Numbered from the stretch's first letter, positions 24,691-36,324 are shown. The stretch: 64,000 nucleotides of DNA from Blastobasis lacticolella (GCA_905147135.1 LR990049.1:7457428-7521427), one strand, 5' to 3'. A program made the numbers and translations. The notes: generated by a model not told the origin, from the sequence alone.

Positions 24691-25903
24691 TGTAAGTGAT
24701 CCTTTTTTAGAACCTTAAGCTAAGCATAGTGAAAAGGATAGAACTCTGAAGGGAAATTATTCTACATATTATGCGTGCGCTATAAAAAAGCTCGCAGTGC
24801 TTATAAAAATATATTAAAAAGTTAGTTGGATGTCAAGCATTTATAAGATAAATTTATGGATGGCATTTATGGATAAAATCTATCGTTAGAACATTCCCCA
24901 TAGTAGGTACAGACGGTAAAAAATACACAGATATCCAACGGCTTTAGGGAACCAATTGCCTAAGGCATCTAAATTGCCCGTATGGAACCAATGGAAACAG
25001 TTAGTTGTTGGCCATGTGTGGGAGCAGAACTCCATGGGAAGGAACCTGTATCGTGAAACAAAAATCTATATCAAAGTGGGCCAACAGTCACGGTACTCTT
25101 CGCGATATTACGGGGAAAGTTCTGGAAGCGTGGTTCTGCATTAAATGCAGATTTTGTTGCTGTGAACGCAGAAACATGGTCAATGGTCATTGGGTTGAAC
25201 TGGACTATCAGGACACCCTGGGTAATCGTCGGACCTTCAGCAACCTGAGGACGGCATTGTGGCATCTCTATACGAGTACATGCCTTTCTAAGAACCTTAA
25301 GCAAGTGCAATCAAAATACTTTTGTAGGAGAAGTTTTCTATTTGGGCATGGATTACTTTTTACTTGTTTCTTTTACGCTTAAAGTAAATGCAGTAATAAT
25401 AGAGATATTGTTGGTGACTGTTACTTTGTGGGAGTGTCTGCTCGTTTGTCACAAGGTTAAATAAACCTTGCCTTGAATATAAACACATTTGCTATTCTGT
25501 AGAATTTTCTTTCCAATAGCCTTAAATATTCTCTTTGGAATTGGAAAAGAAACGTTCGGAAAACAATATGCAGTCAAGTGAACTGACCGCCGGAAAGGAG
25601 GTCAATTGAAACATTGGGCAGCCACATTATACGGCTGCACACAAAGGTGGGAATTGCGCAAAAGGCCGTTTAAGTATAGTCTGGTTTTACGTAGGTATCT
25701 AAAAAGAGGAATAAAATCCAACAAATTCATAGCCAACAGTACCAACTCTAAGTTTCCAACTCCGAAAACTAGTAACTCCGTAAAATAAAATTTAATGCCA
25801 TTCCAATCAGTCTTATCTTATAAGTACTTGGTATATTCACGTGCACTTGCAACATGGCAAGCTATGGCGCGGACGAGAGAAATTATATATTTAAACCCTA
25901 ACG
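24691..25903. other. Unassigned segment with a 125-codon frame
   Basis: A plus-strand frame of 125 codons (25005-25382) has a Cys-rich stretch near its middle (CIKCRFCCCERR) and hydrophobic residues at the C-terminus. An AATAAA lies at about 25460. A 79-codon antisense frame overlaps it. No domain is recognised. The look (open frame, then AATAAA and a short A-rich end) would fit a decayed retroelement or a host 3' exon. Evidence is too thin to call a gene. Confidence 0.3.
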
Positions 25904-26265
25904 TTGATCGATATGGTGGTTTTCGATCTGGTGCCCACAGCACAATTCCGCCATCGCACCACCCGCCGTGGGCTGGGTACTCATCCCCACTACGTAGACC
26001 CTCTGTTGGTCACCACGCGAAGGTTCGAAAGAACGTTTCTCGCTCGTACGATTCGAATGTGGAATGAGCTCCCAGCCACAGTGTTTCCTTTGGACTATGA
26101 CATGGGATCGTTCAAGAGGTATATTAGAGGTCTCTTTAGAGGCTGGCAATGCATTGGTGACTCCCCTGGTGCTGCTGATGTCCATAGGCGGCGGTGACCA
26201 CTTTCCATCAGGTGGCCCGCCTGCCTGTTTGTCTGCTAAGTAACATAAAAAAAAAAAAAAAAAAA
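25904..26265 (+). mobile_element. CR1/Jockey-type LINE 3' end with poly(A)
   Basis: An open frame ends at TGA 26195-26197 and codes for the C-terminus of ORF2, with RRGLGTHPHYVDPL, then RTFLARTIRMWNELP, then DMGSFKR and a terminal VHRRR. The MWN-LP signature sits in the position known for CR1/Jockey-type elements. The first about 12 codons of the frame are probably not element-derived. A 3' UTR follows with TTTCCATCAGGTGGCCCGCC, and 20 A residues end it (26246-26265). Only the last part of ORF2 survives, so it is inactive. The 140-codon frame on the opposite strand is its shadow. Confidence 0.85.
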
Positions 26266-27990
26266 GATATAATGCTACACGCCTCCTTGTCTTTAATCTT
26301 TGGTACCCTACAAGTGGCACCTTAGTGGTCCAAACAAGTATTTGGATCTTCAGGTATTTGAGGTGGCAATAAGCCTCGGAAGTAGCTGGTCACCTTCCAA
26401 GCAGCCACACACACCCACTGAATAATAAAGCCACACTGCTAAGTAGCTTCCACCGCCAAGTAGATTTATTAATTAGTAGTTATCGTACCAGTGCAAAAAC
26501 CCGTCCACTTTGATTTTCATTTGTTTACAAGGAATTCTAGGACCTATCCTAAAAATGCCTGCGATTCGTTAAAGCGAAGGAAAGTTGGGATCATGTTAGT
26601 TTCAAGTTTTCGATAAGAACTCCCAACTGTATTCGACCACTTTCCTACTCCACACCGCTTTATTCTCACGCTTGGCCGACACTTTTAATGACTTATCCGC
26701 TTTTTCCGATATAAGAGAAAAGGAATTCGCTTTGTAAAACAAAGTCATCCCGGGATTGAGTTTTAAAAACTACATCTCTTTGCAATAGTAGATGGTATTA
26801 ACGTACTCTTTGAATCGGGGCTGGTTTTGATTCTAGGTATGTATAGGATTAATTTAAGTGTAGGCGTTCGATTTATCTCAATACCTATCGGTTGCCTATA
26901 ATGGGAGATTTTGCGAAAGCCAATTTAAACAAGATTACCATATTCAATACTTAAGAATCCTCTCTAGCAGCGTCATTTAGTGAGGCACGCTGAACTATAC
27001 TTTTTACTTTTTAAAGTAGCAGTCTGAAAGTGCCCCATTGTGTGCGTTTCTGGCTAATATTTAACTATGATATGATAAGAACATGTTTCTTTTATTGATA
27101 TACAAAGCTACTGTAATAAAACCACTTTAGACTATTTACAAAATTTGACCGGGTTCGATTTCGGTTGTATAATACTTAAAAACATTAATTCAGTTATATT
27201 TTTTTCTAAATCGGTCTCGGGATTTTTCGAGAGATAGTTAGAAATATATTTTAAGCAGCGGTACTATTTACAAAAAGGTATTCACCGCGACTGTTGGATT
27301 TAATGCAAACAAAGGGCTTAACTTACCGTATTTTAAAATAAAAACACCAGCTCGCTCCAACATCAATAACAAACGTATCAAAACAGAAGTGTAGCCGAAT
27401 GAAATCCAATCAAAATCAGCCTCTCCCCTTAATTGAATACGATGAATTAATAACGGGAACAAACAAAACACCCTATATGTTTTCAACACCCTATGTTTCC
27501 ATGGTACGATTCGTGGTTTGTGTATGAGATTGGTAGAAAGGGATCGTAGTGGCGAGACTGCCTGACATTTTATCATAGTTTTATTTTAACCCCCTGGGTA
27601 CCGATTCTGGTGTGCAATGCAGTTGTTATTATGTTGCAATGTAACTGTGATGTTACTATAACTACTTCGAGGTATCGAGTCAGTCCCAGCATAATCCCAA
27701 TTAAATTGCAGTTAAATCATTGTTTAACCTTTGACACGTTTTCGTTGACAGAATTGAAGGCAGTTTGATAACTAAGAAAGATGCAACTTAGTAATTTATT
27801 TATTTATTGGAGTACCAACAGCCACATAAAACCATAATGCAACTAAAGTACCAGAAAACGAATTGTGGAAGTTCGAACTCATGAAAGTTGCAACTCAACA
27901 TCTGTCATTTGAATAACAATCACACGTTTGACATGCGATGCAATTGTAATGTTACTGCAACTGAGACGATTTCCGTACCAGAATCGAAGC
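26266..27990. other. Intergenic DNA, no gene recognised
   Basis: AT-rich. A 102-codon minus-strand frame at 27268-27576 has no recognisable motif. Two weakly similar stretches near 27610-27660 and 27935-27965 (GCAATGTAACTGTGATGTTAC and GCAATTGTAATGTTAC) suggest decayed repeat content. Confidence 0.4.
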
Positions 27991-28138
27991 CCAAGTGACT
28001 GAATGTGTAACCATGATCCAATCTTGTCAGGCTCTCCTGGAAGCAGGGTCATGGAGGTCAGATGGCAGTCGCTCCACTGCAGTTACCTGATCTGCCACAT
28101 CCTGCATCGTTACAATCGGGACATTAACGCCAAGATTT
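27991..28138 (+). repeat. tRNA-derived SINE fragment with internal deletion
   Basis: Body block AAGTGACTGAATGTGTAACC through TTACCTGATCTGCCACATCC is followed directly by ACAATCGGGACATTAACGCC. The part with AAGGCGGACCCCGGGCCC, present in other copies, is missing, so the tail is internally deleted. Confidence 0.72.
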
Positions 28139-28246
28139 ATATATTTATTGTACATACATAGCTTTAACATTGGTATTTTCATATTTGATTAGATAGGTAG
28201 TTGTAACTATTGTGTTGTAATTGTTTAAGTTGTAAAGTAATATTCC

Positions 28247-28352
28247 GATCCACTGTAATAACCTGATCTACCAAATCCTGGAGCATGGTCAAGGCGGACC
28301 CCGGGTCCTTTTGCGCGAGAGTACAATCGGGACATTAACGCCAAGATGATTA
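28247..28352 (+). repeat. tRNA-derived SINE 3' fragment
   Basis: GATCCACTGTAATAACCTGA to GGCGGACCCCGGGTCC, then ACATTAACGCCAAGATGATT. It holds exactly the tail part that the neighbour at 27991-28138 lacks, and both are in the same orientation about 110 bp apart. Confidence 0.72.
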
Positions 28353-29789
28353 TTATAATCATTATTATTTTATTAATCCTCGACAAAAATATAAGGGTAC
28401 ATCAGATAGATATCTGTGGCATCATCTCAATTAAACTGGCATGCCTTAGATGATGATTGGTTCTTAGCTTTATTTATTTAGCAGTTTAGGAAATATTTGA
28501 GTACGTATACTTGTTCAGGGTTTTCGGACGTTTTTATATATGTTAGGTTAGTATGTCATACGTAGTAGTTTAGTGACACACAGCTAAACGTATGGGAAAA
28601 AAGTAGATATGCTGATTGGAAAGTAATCAAAATATATTTGATAACATAGGAACACAAAAACAAAAGTTTAGTGACACGTGGAATAGGTACACTGTAATTA
28701 AAAAGGGCTTATTTCTACCTTTTTACCAAATGCGCTTCACTTGTCGGCAATGATATTTTTAGATTAATTCTCTCTGTTGTTCCGCCTAACGGGTTGAAAT
28801 TGTTTTGAATTTCAAGCCGGTTATATCGGCTTACGGGTTGAATTTCAAAACAAATGCTAAAGATTAAATTAAAAGGCAATATTGTGTGTCATCTACTTCA
28901 GCAATGCTGGACATACACGGGTTGGATATAGGAAAACCTGCTTGCCCATATTCCTGTGAATGGAGTCTCTGCCTCTAGCTAGACCATTACTAAATTTAGC
29001 CAGGTGTAATAAGCGCATTAGCAAAAAGCTTTGCATTCAGCACGTTTCTCTGCCCACGTGTGTAATTTTATTTAACTCTCGACTTAATTTACGTTACACA
29101 TTTGCAATAGGTTGCAGTTAAAACAATATAATGCGGGTGGAATGGCAACAGCTGTGCAGGTCTCGTATCGCGTGCTGGTTTTATTTAAGCCGTGTTGCAC
29201 CGAGCACCTTCCGTGAGCCAAGCAAAATATTGCAAAATACAATAATTTGCATTTGCTCAAGTGAGGGCGGTGCTAGGGCTTGTCATTAATAATAGAGTGT
29301 AAACTTAGAGGGCGGTCTCGCCCTAGGGGGCAATGACCCGCACTGTACAGTTTACAAACAAAAGATGGCGAATAATTACAGGTTTCAATATTTGCAAGGG
29401 AAAACGATTAAAGAAAATTGTTTGTTGAACGTAGAATGCCAAGGCGATTTTCCTGATTGAAGTGGCGTTAAGCTTACTGTAAGTGTGTAACCATGACGGT
29501 ATGCAGGTAGGTACGACGAAGATTTGACGACTACGATCATAAAGAGCGCCCCAAAACACATACAGAGAGAATCTTATATTACATTTTAGAGAGAGCAGTT
29601 TATATTTAGTTTTAGTTTTAATTTTGGTTGTTGTTACTTTTTCTATTTGTATTTTATATGGTGTACTGGATATATTAATTACCAAAATTATAAATTTCAT
29701 TTGTAATTGGCATTACAACTTAATAATGTAACCTTTTTTAATTTTTTTAACCTTTAAGACTGTGAAATAAATAAAACCGTATACCTAGG
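28353..29789. other. Intergenic DNA, no gene recognised
   Basis: AT-rich. It contains the inverted repeat at 28800-28853. A 125-codon minus-strand frame at 29323-29700 is Ile/Lys/Thr-rich with no motif that I recognise and is probably chance. Confidence 0.4.
28800..28853. repeat. Imperfect palindrome
   Basis: TTGTTTTGAATTTCAAGCCG (28800-28819) faces CGGC...TTGAATTTCAAAACAA (to 28853) with an 8-bp insertion in the right arm. It could fold into a hairpin. No function is implied. Confidence 0.55.
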
Positions 29790-30020
29790 AATACCAGGCA
29801 TGCTCCATCCTCGGCCGCATCGTCACTTACCACCAGGTGAGGTGGCGGGCAACTGCCAGTACGGCTAGCACAGGTGTGTCCGCGACAATGCTCGCGCCGC
29901 GAGAGACAGTTTGTTTCCTTCTCTCTATGCTAAGATGAAAGAGATAGCAATACCTATGTCGCGCAATTTCTCGCTTATCGCGCGCGAGAGCAACATGTGC
30001 TAGCCCTACTGGCTAGTCTA
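29790..30020 (+). repeat. CR1/Jockey-type LINE 3' tail, family B, interrupted by a MITE
   Basis: Left part: CCAGGCATGCTCCATCCTCG, GCCGCATCGTCACTTACCAC and CAGGTGAGGTGGCGGGCAACTG. The right part resumes with ACTGGCTAGTCTAATT at 30008. The uninterrupted relative at 15381-15500 has ACTGGCTAGTCAAAT directly after this block, which fixes the position of the nested insertion at 29862-30006. Confidence 0.65.
29862..30006. mobile_element. Nested MITE with TA target duplication
   Basis: Ends CGGCTAGCACAGGTG and CATGTGCTAGCCC form inverted repeats of about 10-13 bp. TA lies directly outside both ends (29860-29861 and 30007-30008). Removing 145 bp plus one TA restores the LINE-tail sequence seen at 15455-15475. 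TA duplication points to the Tc1/mariner superfamily. The interior is CpG-rich with GCGCGCGAGAG and no coding capacity. Confidence 0.72.
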
Positions 30021-30971
30021 ATTAAAAAATTAAACAAAAAAATGGCCACGTATCATAAGTAAGTAGGTACTATGTAGGCACCCAATTAAGTTATCAAGTA
30101 CACTATTCTTATGCTAATAGCGAACGCTAGAAAAGTTACAATTAAAATAACTACCCACACCAGCACGCTGTGCCAACACATTCGATTTCCCCGGTCCAGT
30201 ACAGAACGGGAGCGATGAAAGGTAATTTTTCTTTCTTCCTGCTAAAGCTGTAAAAGCGCTATTAGAAATTGCAGGCAATAACTTATTTTTGGCCGGTTAG
30301 CGGTTAAAGCCACCCACTGCGCGGTCCCCGTGAAATTGGCCTCACATATTTTTAAAACGTCCCCGTAATCGGGGTTTCGTCTCAGGAACTCTACTTATTA
30401 CAACGTTCCTTCTTTCTCCTTCTTTCATACGATATGTAGCACGTATTCGTTTTAAATGGCGGTCGGTATGATTTTAGTATAATATATGGTACTGTACATG
30501 ATAAAAGCAAAATGCATTACTACTTGAAGACAAAATTTCCTTTTGTATCTAGCAACGTTTTTATCTTTAGAAAAAATGAGTTTGCTAAAAGCTAATGTTC
30601 CTGCATTAGCTGTCCCTTAGGGCCAAAGTCTCATCCTTGATACCCAGGGTATTTTTATTTAGTAAATAAAAGTGTATTTCATGAATGTTATAACTACACA
30701 GGAATATGATTCTAAAAGTGTACATGCACGATTGCTTTTGTATTGTACAGGTAGCCAATACATATAGGTACAACAGTAACTGGACACATTTTAATTAACG
30801 AGACTGAATCATATTGGTGTCAAAAAAGTGTGACGTGTTTGCTCGTACGACTGTCTCGATTACAAAAAGCGTGTTAAAATACATAACATGACCCTTTAGT
30901 ATTTACCCGGCGAAGTAGATTACCAACCTCTTCCACTCACGCGCTCCTTCCACTTAACTAATGTGCGCGCG

Positions 30972-31142
30972 CGAGTTCATGTCCATCGGACACGACCTTT
31001 TAAATAATTCGAGTAGTATTAGCGTTAGCATTCAATTATTTAAGACTTAATACATCGCCATCTCACTCGGTTCGGTTTGAGCGGAGATAACGATGAATAA
31101 TCCGTGCGAGTTCGACGGTCGGTCTCGCTGGACATGAACTCG
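30972..31142. repeat. Inverted repeat of 14 bp, MITE-like
   Basis: CGAGTTCATGTCCA at 30972-30985 and its exact complement TGGACATGAACTCG at 31129-31142 bracket a 143-bp interior. TTAAATAATT and AATTATTTAA also face each other inside. The size and symmetry fit a MITE. No target duplication is obvious. Confidence 0.5.
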
Positions 31143-31830
31143 AACCTCGCCTATCACGCCTTTTAGAAAGCGGAACGACGCATAACTATTATATAAGTGG
31201 TACAAAAATTGATATTATTTTATGAGAATATTTAGATTTACTGTCACGCTTTTTGCTTCTGAATTTAGACGCCTGAATTCAGCCAAATGTAATAAGCGCA
31301 TAAGAGGATGAGTGTCAGCGGTGGGAATAAGTGATGCTTTTTGCCCGATAAAGCTTTTTACTACCTAAACTTTGTAGCTGCCATAATAAACATAAACGGC
31401 ATAAACGCTATGAAACTGCCGCAAAGCTGGCTCGTTGACATAATTGCCGCAATGCTTTGTTGAAATCTCCTCACAAATCAGAGTTTCATTTATTATGTTA
31501 TTGTGAGCATTTGATATATCAAAGTATATACGGTAGACAAAAACGTCCATTACCGTAATATCCGAAAACGTAAGAAAGTTAACATTTTTATTTCATGCAA
31601 ATATTACGATGGAGAAAACATGCTCGCCATTAGGTACTTTATGGGTTCAGCTTTTATAATGTAGGAAAATTACATATTATAACTAACGATGAAGCGATTT
31701 GCATGTTTAATAGTAATAGCAGGTTGGCTGTATAAGCTTGTAAACTGACCAACCCTTACTTTATAAGACCACAAAGCCATTTCATTTTAATTTGTGTTAT
31801 AGTAGTTATTCATAAATTACTAGGTGTCTA

Positions 31831-32014
31831 TCTATACTAATATTTGAAGAGGTAATATTTGTGTTTATGAGTTTGTATGGTGGGTGTAATCTCCGAAACT
31901 GCTCAAACGACTTTGAAAAATTTTTCACTGTACACTTTTCATTCCGGTGAGTAATCCTGCGGGACAATTGTAAGTTACAGAGATTTGAACTGCGCGCGGG
32001 CGAAAACCGGGTGA
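31831..32014 (+). repeat. Helitron-like or related dispersed repeat, fragment
   Basis: Starts TCTATACTAATATT, then TGAAGAGGTAATATTTGTGT, then a CTCCGAAACTGCTCAAACGA block, then CGCGCGGGCGAAAACCGGG. This order, with a TC start and a GC-rich hairpin near the end, resembles common lepidopteran non-autonomous Helitrons. The CTAG end is not preserved. Confidence 0.35.
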
Positions 32015-32586
32015 GACCGTCATTTTCTTCAGTTTTTTACCTTACAATGTCCTATTACTTTTATGGGCCTTATTTATGTTTTATACCAAAAATGGTAAAT
32101 CGATCAACCAGTGCATATCAACTGTCCCTGTTGGTGAGTTGAAGATGCTGTATCAGAGGCTGGTAAAACTAAAACTAGAGCTACAACAATACTAGCGTTA
32201 TTGTTAATGAATGTATATTGTCTTTGTGATGTTACTTATAAACAACAGATATTCAAATTATTATTGTTAGAAACAATCAACAACCCATAGATCATCTGAT
32301 CACCGATCCACTTTAATATCACAGAATCCGCAGGGTGTTCATAGCCTTTTAATTTTGTCGACCTCGGCCGTAATAGAGCGATTGCCAATTCGTCCAAAAC
32401 AATTCCCAGAATTGGAATAGTGACAATCAAATTGGCTTAATTTGATTTCGTTCCAATTAATTATAGGGAGAGGCTCACTTTGCTCGCTAAATATAAAATA
32501 CTTGGTTAGAAAATACAGTGCCAGTTCTATTATTTGATAGCGTGACACATTTTTTGTTTTAACGTAAACTTTTTTCAACATTCTTC

Positions 32587-33136
32587 CCCGAATAACTCTG
32601 CTAATAACTGTAATCACGGGCAACGACCCGAACTCCTCAAAGGGTAAAGCAATCAGCTGGAAAACTGAAAAATAGCTGGAATTTAATCTCGAGAAAGTAC
32701 GCCCGCCCGATACAAAGGCAATCGGCTACACACGCTGCCGACTGCACTGTCATCGCATCATCTATTGGATATGTAAGAAATCTGCCCACCAAATTCTAAG
32801 ATTTCCGTGGGTATACCTATAGTTCATCGTTTCATACGGCATTTTGGTACAAAATAGAATTTCAACTATGATTCTAGAGTAGTCCAACTCAAGCGTGGGT
32901 ATTTATCACGTTCACCGTGAATAACAAAAAAAAATGCTTCCCCCAATAAAGCTAATAACAGCGTCGACCGCAACGCTTCAAAACCAAGGCAATCAACTGG
33001 AAAAAACTGTAATCTAATCTCGAAGAACTACGTCCGTCCGATACAAAAGGCAATCAGCTACACACGCCGCCGACTGCGCTGTGATCGCATCATATGCTGT
33101 GCTCTATGCTATTGGAAATGCAATAAAGCTGCCCAC
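32587..33136 (+). repeat. Two direct copies of a ~200-bp unit
   Basis: Copy 1 (about 32587-32790) and copy 2 (about 32943-33136) share, in order, AATAA-GCTAATAAC, GGCAATCA-CTGGAAAA, TCTAATCTCGA, CCGATACAAA-GGCAATC, AGCTACACACGC, CGACTGC-CTGT and ATCGCATCAT, ending in GCCCAC. About 150 bp of unrelated sequence separates them. It may be a segmental duplication or two copies of an unknown short element. Confidence 0.75.
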
Positions 33137-33299
33137 GAACTCCCAGTCTCGGTTCACAATCTAACTTGCGGCTCGTAAGGGCATTCCGCGTTCTCAGGGC
33201 TACGTTGTAAACTGGATATTGCTATGAAATTGTTCTATTGCGAATCGGTTTTCGTCCTGCTTTTGTTAGCTCTTGTTATTCCATTATCCTTATCCTTAT

Positions 33300-33456
33300 A
33301 TAAAATAAAGTAGTTATTCGCGTCTGTGTCTCCTAAACCACGAATGTTTATGCGGACCATTTAGATATTTCTTCCTAAAGGTTTATATGTATAGTACATG
33401 CATATTCTATCAGAGAAACCCCAGAAAATTTGTACGAAGCCAGGGCGGGTCGCTAG
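33300..33456 (+). repeat. Helitron-like fragment ending in CTAG
   Basis: Contains CGCGTCTGTGTCTCCTAAAC, AAAGGTTTATATGTATAGTA and the end ACGAAGCCAGGGCGGGTCGCTAG. GAAGCC-GGGCGGGTCGCTAG is the type of 3' terminus (hairpin then CTAG) seen in lepidopteran Helitron derivatives. There is no Rep/helicase coding part. Confidence 0.4.
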
Positions 33457-33645
33457 CTTCTTAAATAAAAACAATAAATACTTTTATATTTTACGGTTGA
33501 CGCCAACGTTGCCTATTGAAGACAACTCGAGCATTTTCTATAATTATTTCAAATATTTTTCAACAATATCAATGTCAATGCACGAAGCAAACCATTATAA
33601 CAGAATAGATCTGTAGCAATTCCTTATCGTCTAATTTCTCCGCGT

Positions 33646-33677
33646 ATGCTCTACGCAAGCTCTACGGCGTAGAGCAT
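33646..33677. repeat. Perfect 11-bp hairpin
   Basis: ATGCTCTACGC (33646-33656) and GCGTAGAGCAT (33667-33677) flank a 10-nt loop that itself repeats AGCTCTACG. No run of U follows, and no role can be assigned. Confidence 0.6.
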
Positions 33678-34312
33678 GAAATGGATAGCAGTTTTCTGTT
33701 GTGAATTTTCCACCTACCACCTACCTAATGTGAAAATTGTTGTATAACCATACACATTATCGAGAGCACGAAGATACTTTATATCCATATCCAATATACA
33801 TTATACAATACAGTAGATTTAAATCATAGCTTTTTATTATTAGTCGCTAGTTTTAGCAGACGGGAGCCTCCAAAACAGTAATTTCGTTATCAAACGAACA
33901 CGTTTAATCAAATTAAAATCTTGCTTTGGAACAGAAAACGCGATAATATAATCACTTACCCACCCCATCAGAGGAGGCTAATTGAAAAATAATAGACCGA
34001 AATGCACCTTTGGATTCGCTGAATCTACCCTCGAAAACGCACGCTACCTGTCCAAATGCCACTCATGCCAATTAGATTAAGGTGTTTCGGCGTGTAGTTT
34101 GTTTCACCTCACTTATATTCCATTAACTGGGATCTAGATAACGGTTTCCAGTAAGTCTTGGTCTAGACGGTGATTCATAGATGAGACAAAATACCAGCTA
34201 TTGGAGGGAACGTTAACCGTTAGCGGGAATGCTAATGTTATTTAAAGTAACCTGTTGTTAGTGATTGTAAGGTTTAAACAAGCTAAACAAAAAAATATTT
34301 TCAATGTTAGTG

Positions 34313-34372
34313 TCATCATCATCATCATCATGACACAGCCCATAAGAGTCGACTTAGGGCCTTTCATATATA
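34313..34372 (-). repeat. RTE-type tail, family A, short remnant
   Basis: A (TCA)n run of six, then CACAGCCCATAAGAGTCGACTTAGGGCCT, the same start as 54057-54110 and 3622-3670. Read on the minus strand this is the (GAT)n terminus. Confidence 0.55.
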
Positions 34373-34420
34373 CTTAAACCATATGCTCAGCTAATTGTAC
34401 GTAGTTATGATGTACAAGAT

Positions 34421-34575
34421 AGAACGCAACCACAGGACGTCCACTACTAGATATAAGCCTCTAATAGAGCCTTCTATCAAATCTTCTTTGATCAGTGTTC
34501 ATTTTAAAACTATTATCAGAGGACTCTAACCGTACCATAGATCTACTACCGGACATAAAATCCCAGTAGATCCAT
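34421..34575 (-). repeat. Decayed RTE-type 3' end
   Basis: CAGGACGTCCACTACTAGAT followed by ATAAGCCTC resembles the complement of the RTE 3' coding end (GAGGCCTATGCCCAGCAGTGG) seen at 63735-63765. The similarity is weak and the frame is lost. Confidence 0.35.
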
Positions 34576-35384
34576 CATGAAACTCCGCGTTCAGTTCGGA
34601 ACTCTGCATTGCACTATCCCGCGGGACCCAGTTACTTTTACAGGACATAATACCTTAGGACACTAGGGAAAATTTAAATTTCTTATTGTAGGAAAATAAT
34701 TTTGGAAGTCAAGCAGCAGTGCATTGCTGTCTGCTGACAAGACGTATAAGCGGCGAACGGCGCCGCGTGCGTGTAATTTGAATACATTCTCCGTATACAT
34801 ACCTATTTATGCCTTCTTGGACACCTACAGATTAAAACAAAATAACGATCCAACAAAAAGTATATCAAATTAGTCAAATTAAAGCCCAGAGAACGATAAG
34901 CACACACTTAATCCGGGTTTAATCGTTGAAGTACGTCGACATGAAGCCTGTTTTCACCATAATTTAGTATTATCTCTTTTTCAGACGCGGCGAGTGTTCT
35001 ACAGGAGTTTAGATCTCGCCACCGAGATACGAGTGAGGCGATTTATCAATGTGGAGTAAAATAGCTTCGAACGCAAACTGTTACATCGCATGATAACCGC
35101 TTTGTGTGCGCCCGTCTTTATCACCAGCTCCACAATACGGGCTCATTTGGTGAACCTTACGATTTGCGAATGGTAAATTAGGTAAGAATTAATTTCGTTT
35201 CTTTGTCACTGTTTTATTATCGCCATGTAATTATTAGACGGCCCGTATGGTTGTTTGGTTAACTGAACTGACGGGCTGCGGTGCGGAGTTTATTATTTTC
35301 TGTTTTTGTTTTCTATTATTATTTTCTGTTTTTGTTCTATTCACTGTTCGTACCTATTTAAAAAAAATTAAATTCAGTGATTTT

Positions 35385-35557
35385 TGTGTGGTGACCGGCA
35401 GAGTAGAACGTAGCAACATCAACACAGTTTGGACAGTACCACAGGAACAGTTGGTGTCTGAGCCGATTCAATCGACCTACAGAGCGTAGAGATTATCGAG
35501 ATAATGTAAATAAGGCTCAAATCCAGAAGTGTTATGGGGCTTTGATGTGATGATGAA
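35385..35557 (+). repeat. RTE-type tail, family A
   Basis: GTGTGGTGACCGGCAGAGTA parallels GTGTGGTGTCCGGCAGACTA at 49053. It continues to GCGTAGAGATTATCGAGATA and ends GATGTGATGATGAAG. It is a plus-strand copy of the same family as 49049-49297. Confidence 0.5.
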
Positions 35558-35934
35558 GTTACTACACTACACTACTACACTATTCATCGGTTGTGACCGT
35601 CAATGGGCAGACACAACTTGCAAAATCGAAGGGGTCTAAAGTTTCCAGAACGGCGACTATACGTAGGTACAAGTGCACGTATAAACAAGCGCAGTGCACA
35701 TCTTCTCGTATCGTGTATTATATATTGATTCTTACTTTCTTTGTTTCAGTAAAGGACGGCCCTACGTGAGATGGATAAGGTCAAATAGGCACAAGATTGA
35801 ACGATGTGAAACGCCTAAGTCTAGCAGTTATCTATGACTTTTTATAATAAATAAATTGGGCTTTGTTCCAGTTTGGTAACCAAATTTTGTTATAGCATTT
35901 GACGGCCATCTCTCTGGATGGCAATGGAACACGC

Positions 35935-36170
35935 CTGTCTAGAAACGTTATACTCATTCGAATTTTTAAGATATCTGATTACACTGTTAGAGGAACACTT
36001 TGGTAGGCAAAGCATTCCATTCCTTAGTCGTACGCTAGCCGTTAGTATAGGTATATTTTGTATTAGAAAGATAGAGCTAAAGCGGTTCGTGCGGATAGCT
36101 AGAACTTCCGTTCGTTTCTTGTGCCCCGAAGGCGGAAAGGTGCTCGCGGACTAAAATGATGATGGGGATG
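35935..36170 (+). repeat. Possible retroelement tail with ATG-repeat end
   Basis: A 78-codon frame here ends just before AAAATGATGATGGGGATGAT. The ATG/GAT-type end fits RTE-linked elements. No motif is recognised in the frame. The alternative is a chance open frame. Confidence 0.3.
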
Positions 36171-36324
36171 ATAAAAGTGGAAAACACCACCAGAACAAAA
36201 ATGGAATGAAACCGCAGAAAACTATTTCTCCTTGCGCATCTTCGGCAGAAACATTTCGGATAGGCAAATGGATTGGATGAGAATTGAAATATATTTTTGT
36301 ATATAGGTACTACCTTGATCGTGA

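Larger units (their letters stand above)
30021..34312. other. Long intergenic stretch with small repeats
   Basis: No gene found; all open frames are at or below 94 codons without motifs. Inside are an inverted repeat (30972-31142), a Helitron-like piece (31831-32014), a ~200-bp direct duplication (32587-33136), another Helitron-like piece (33300-33456) and a small hairpin (33646-33677). Confidence 0.45.

Noticed and set aside
25898..26320. 140-codon minus-strand gene
   Set aside because: It starts in the poly(A)-flank and runs antisense through the LINE ORF2 end.
29323..29700. 125-codon minus-strand gene
   Set aside because: Ile/Lys/Thr-rich composition, no motif, and no splice or polyadenylation context; a chance frame in AT-rich DNA is likely.
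33646..33677. Intrinsic terminator
   Set aside because: A hairpin without a U-run, and the genome is eukaryotic, so this type of terminator does not apply.
34313..34332. CRISPR-like or regulatory TCA repeat
   Set aside because: A simple (TCA)n run that is the tail of a minus-strand RTE-type element.
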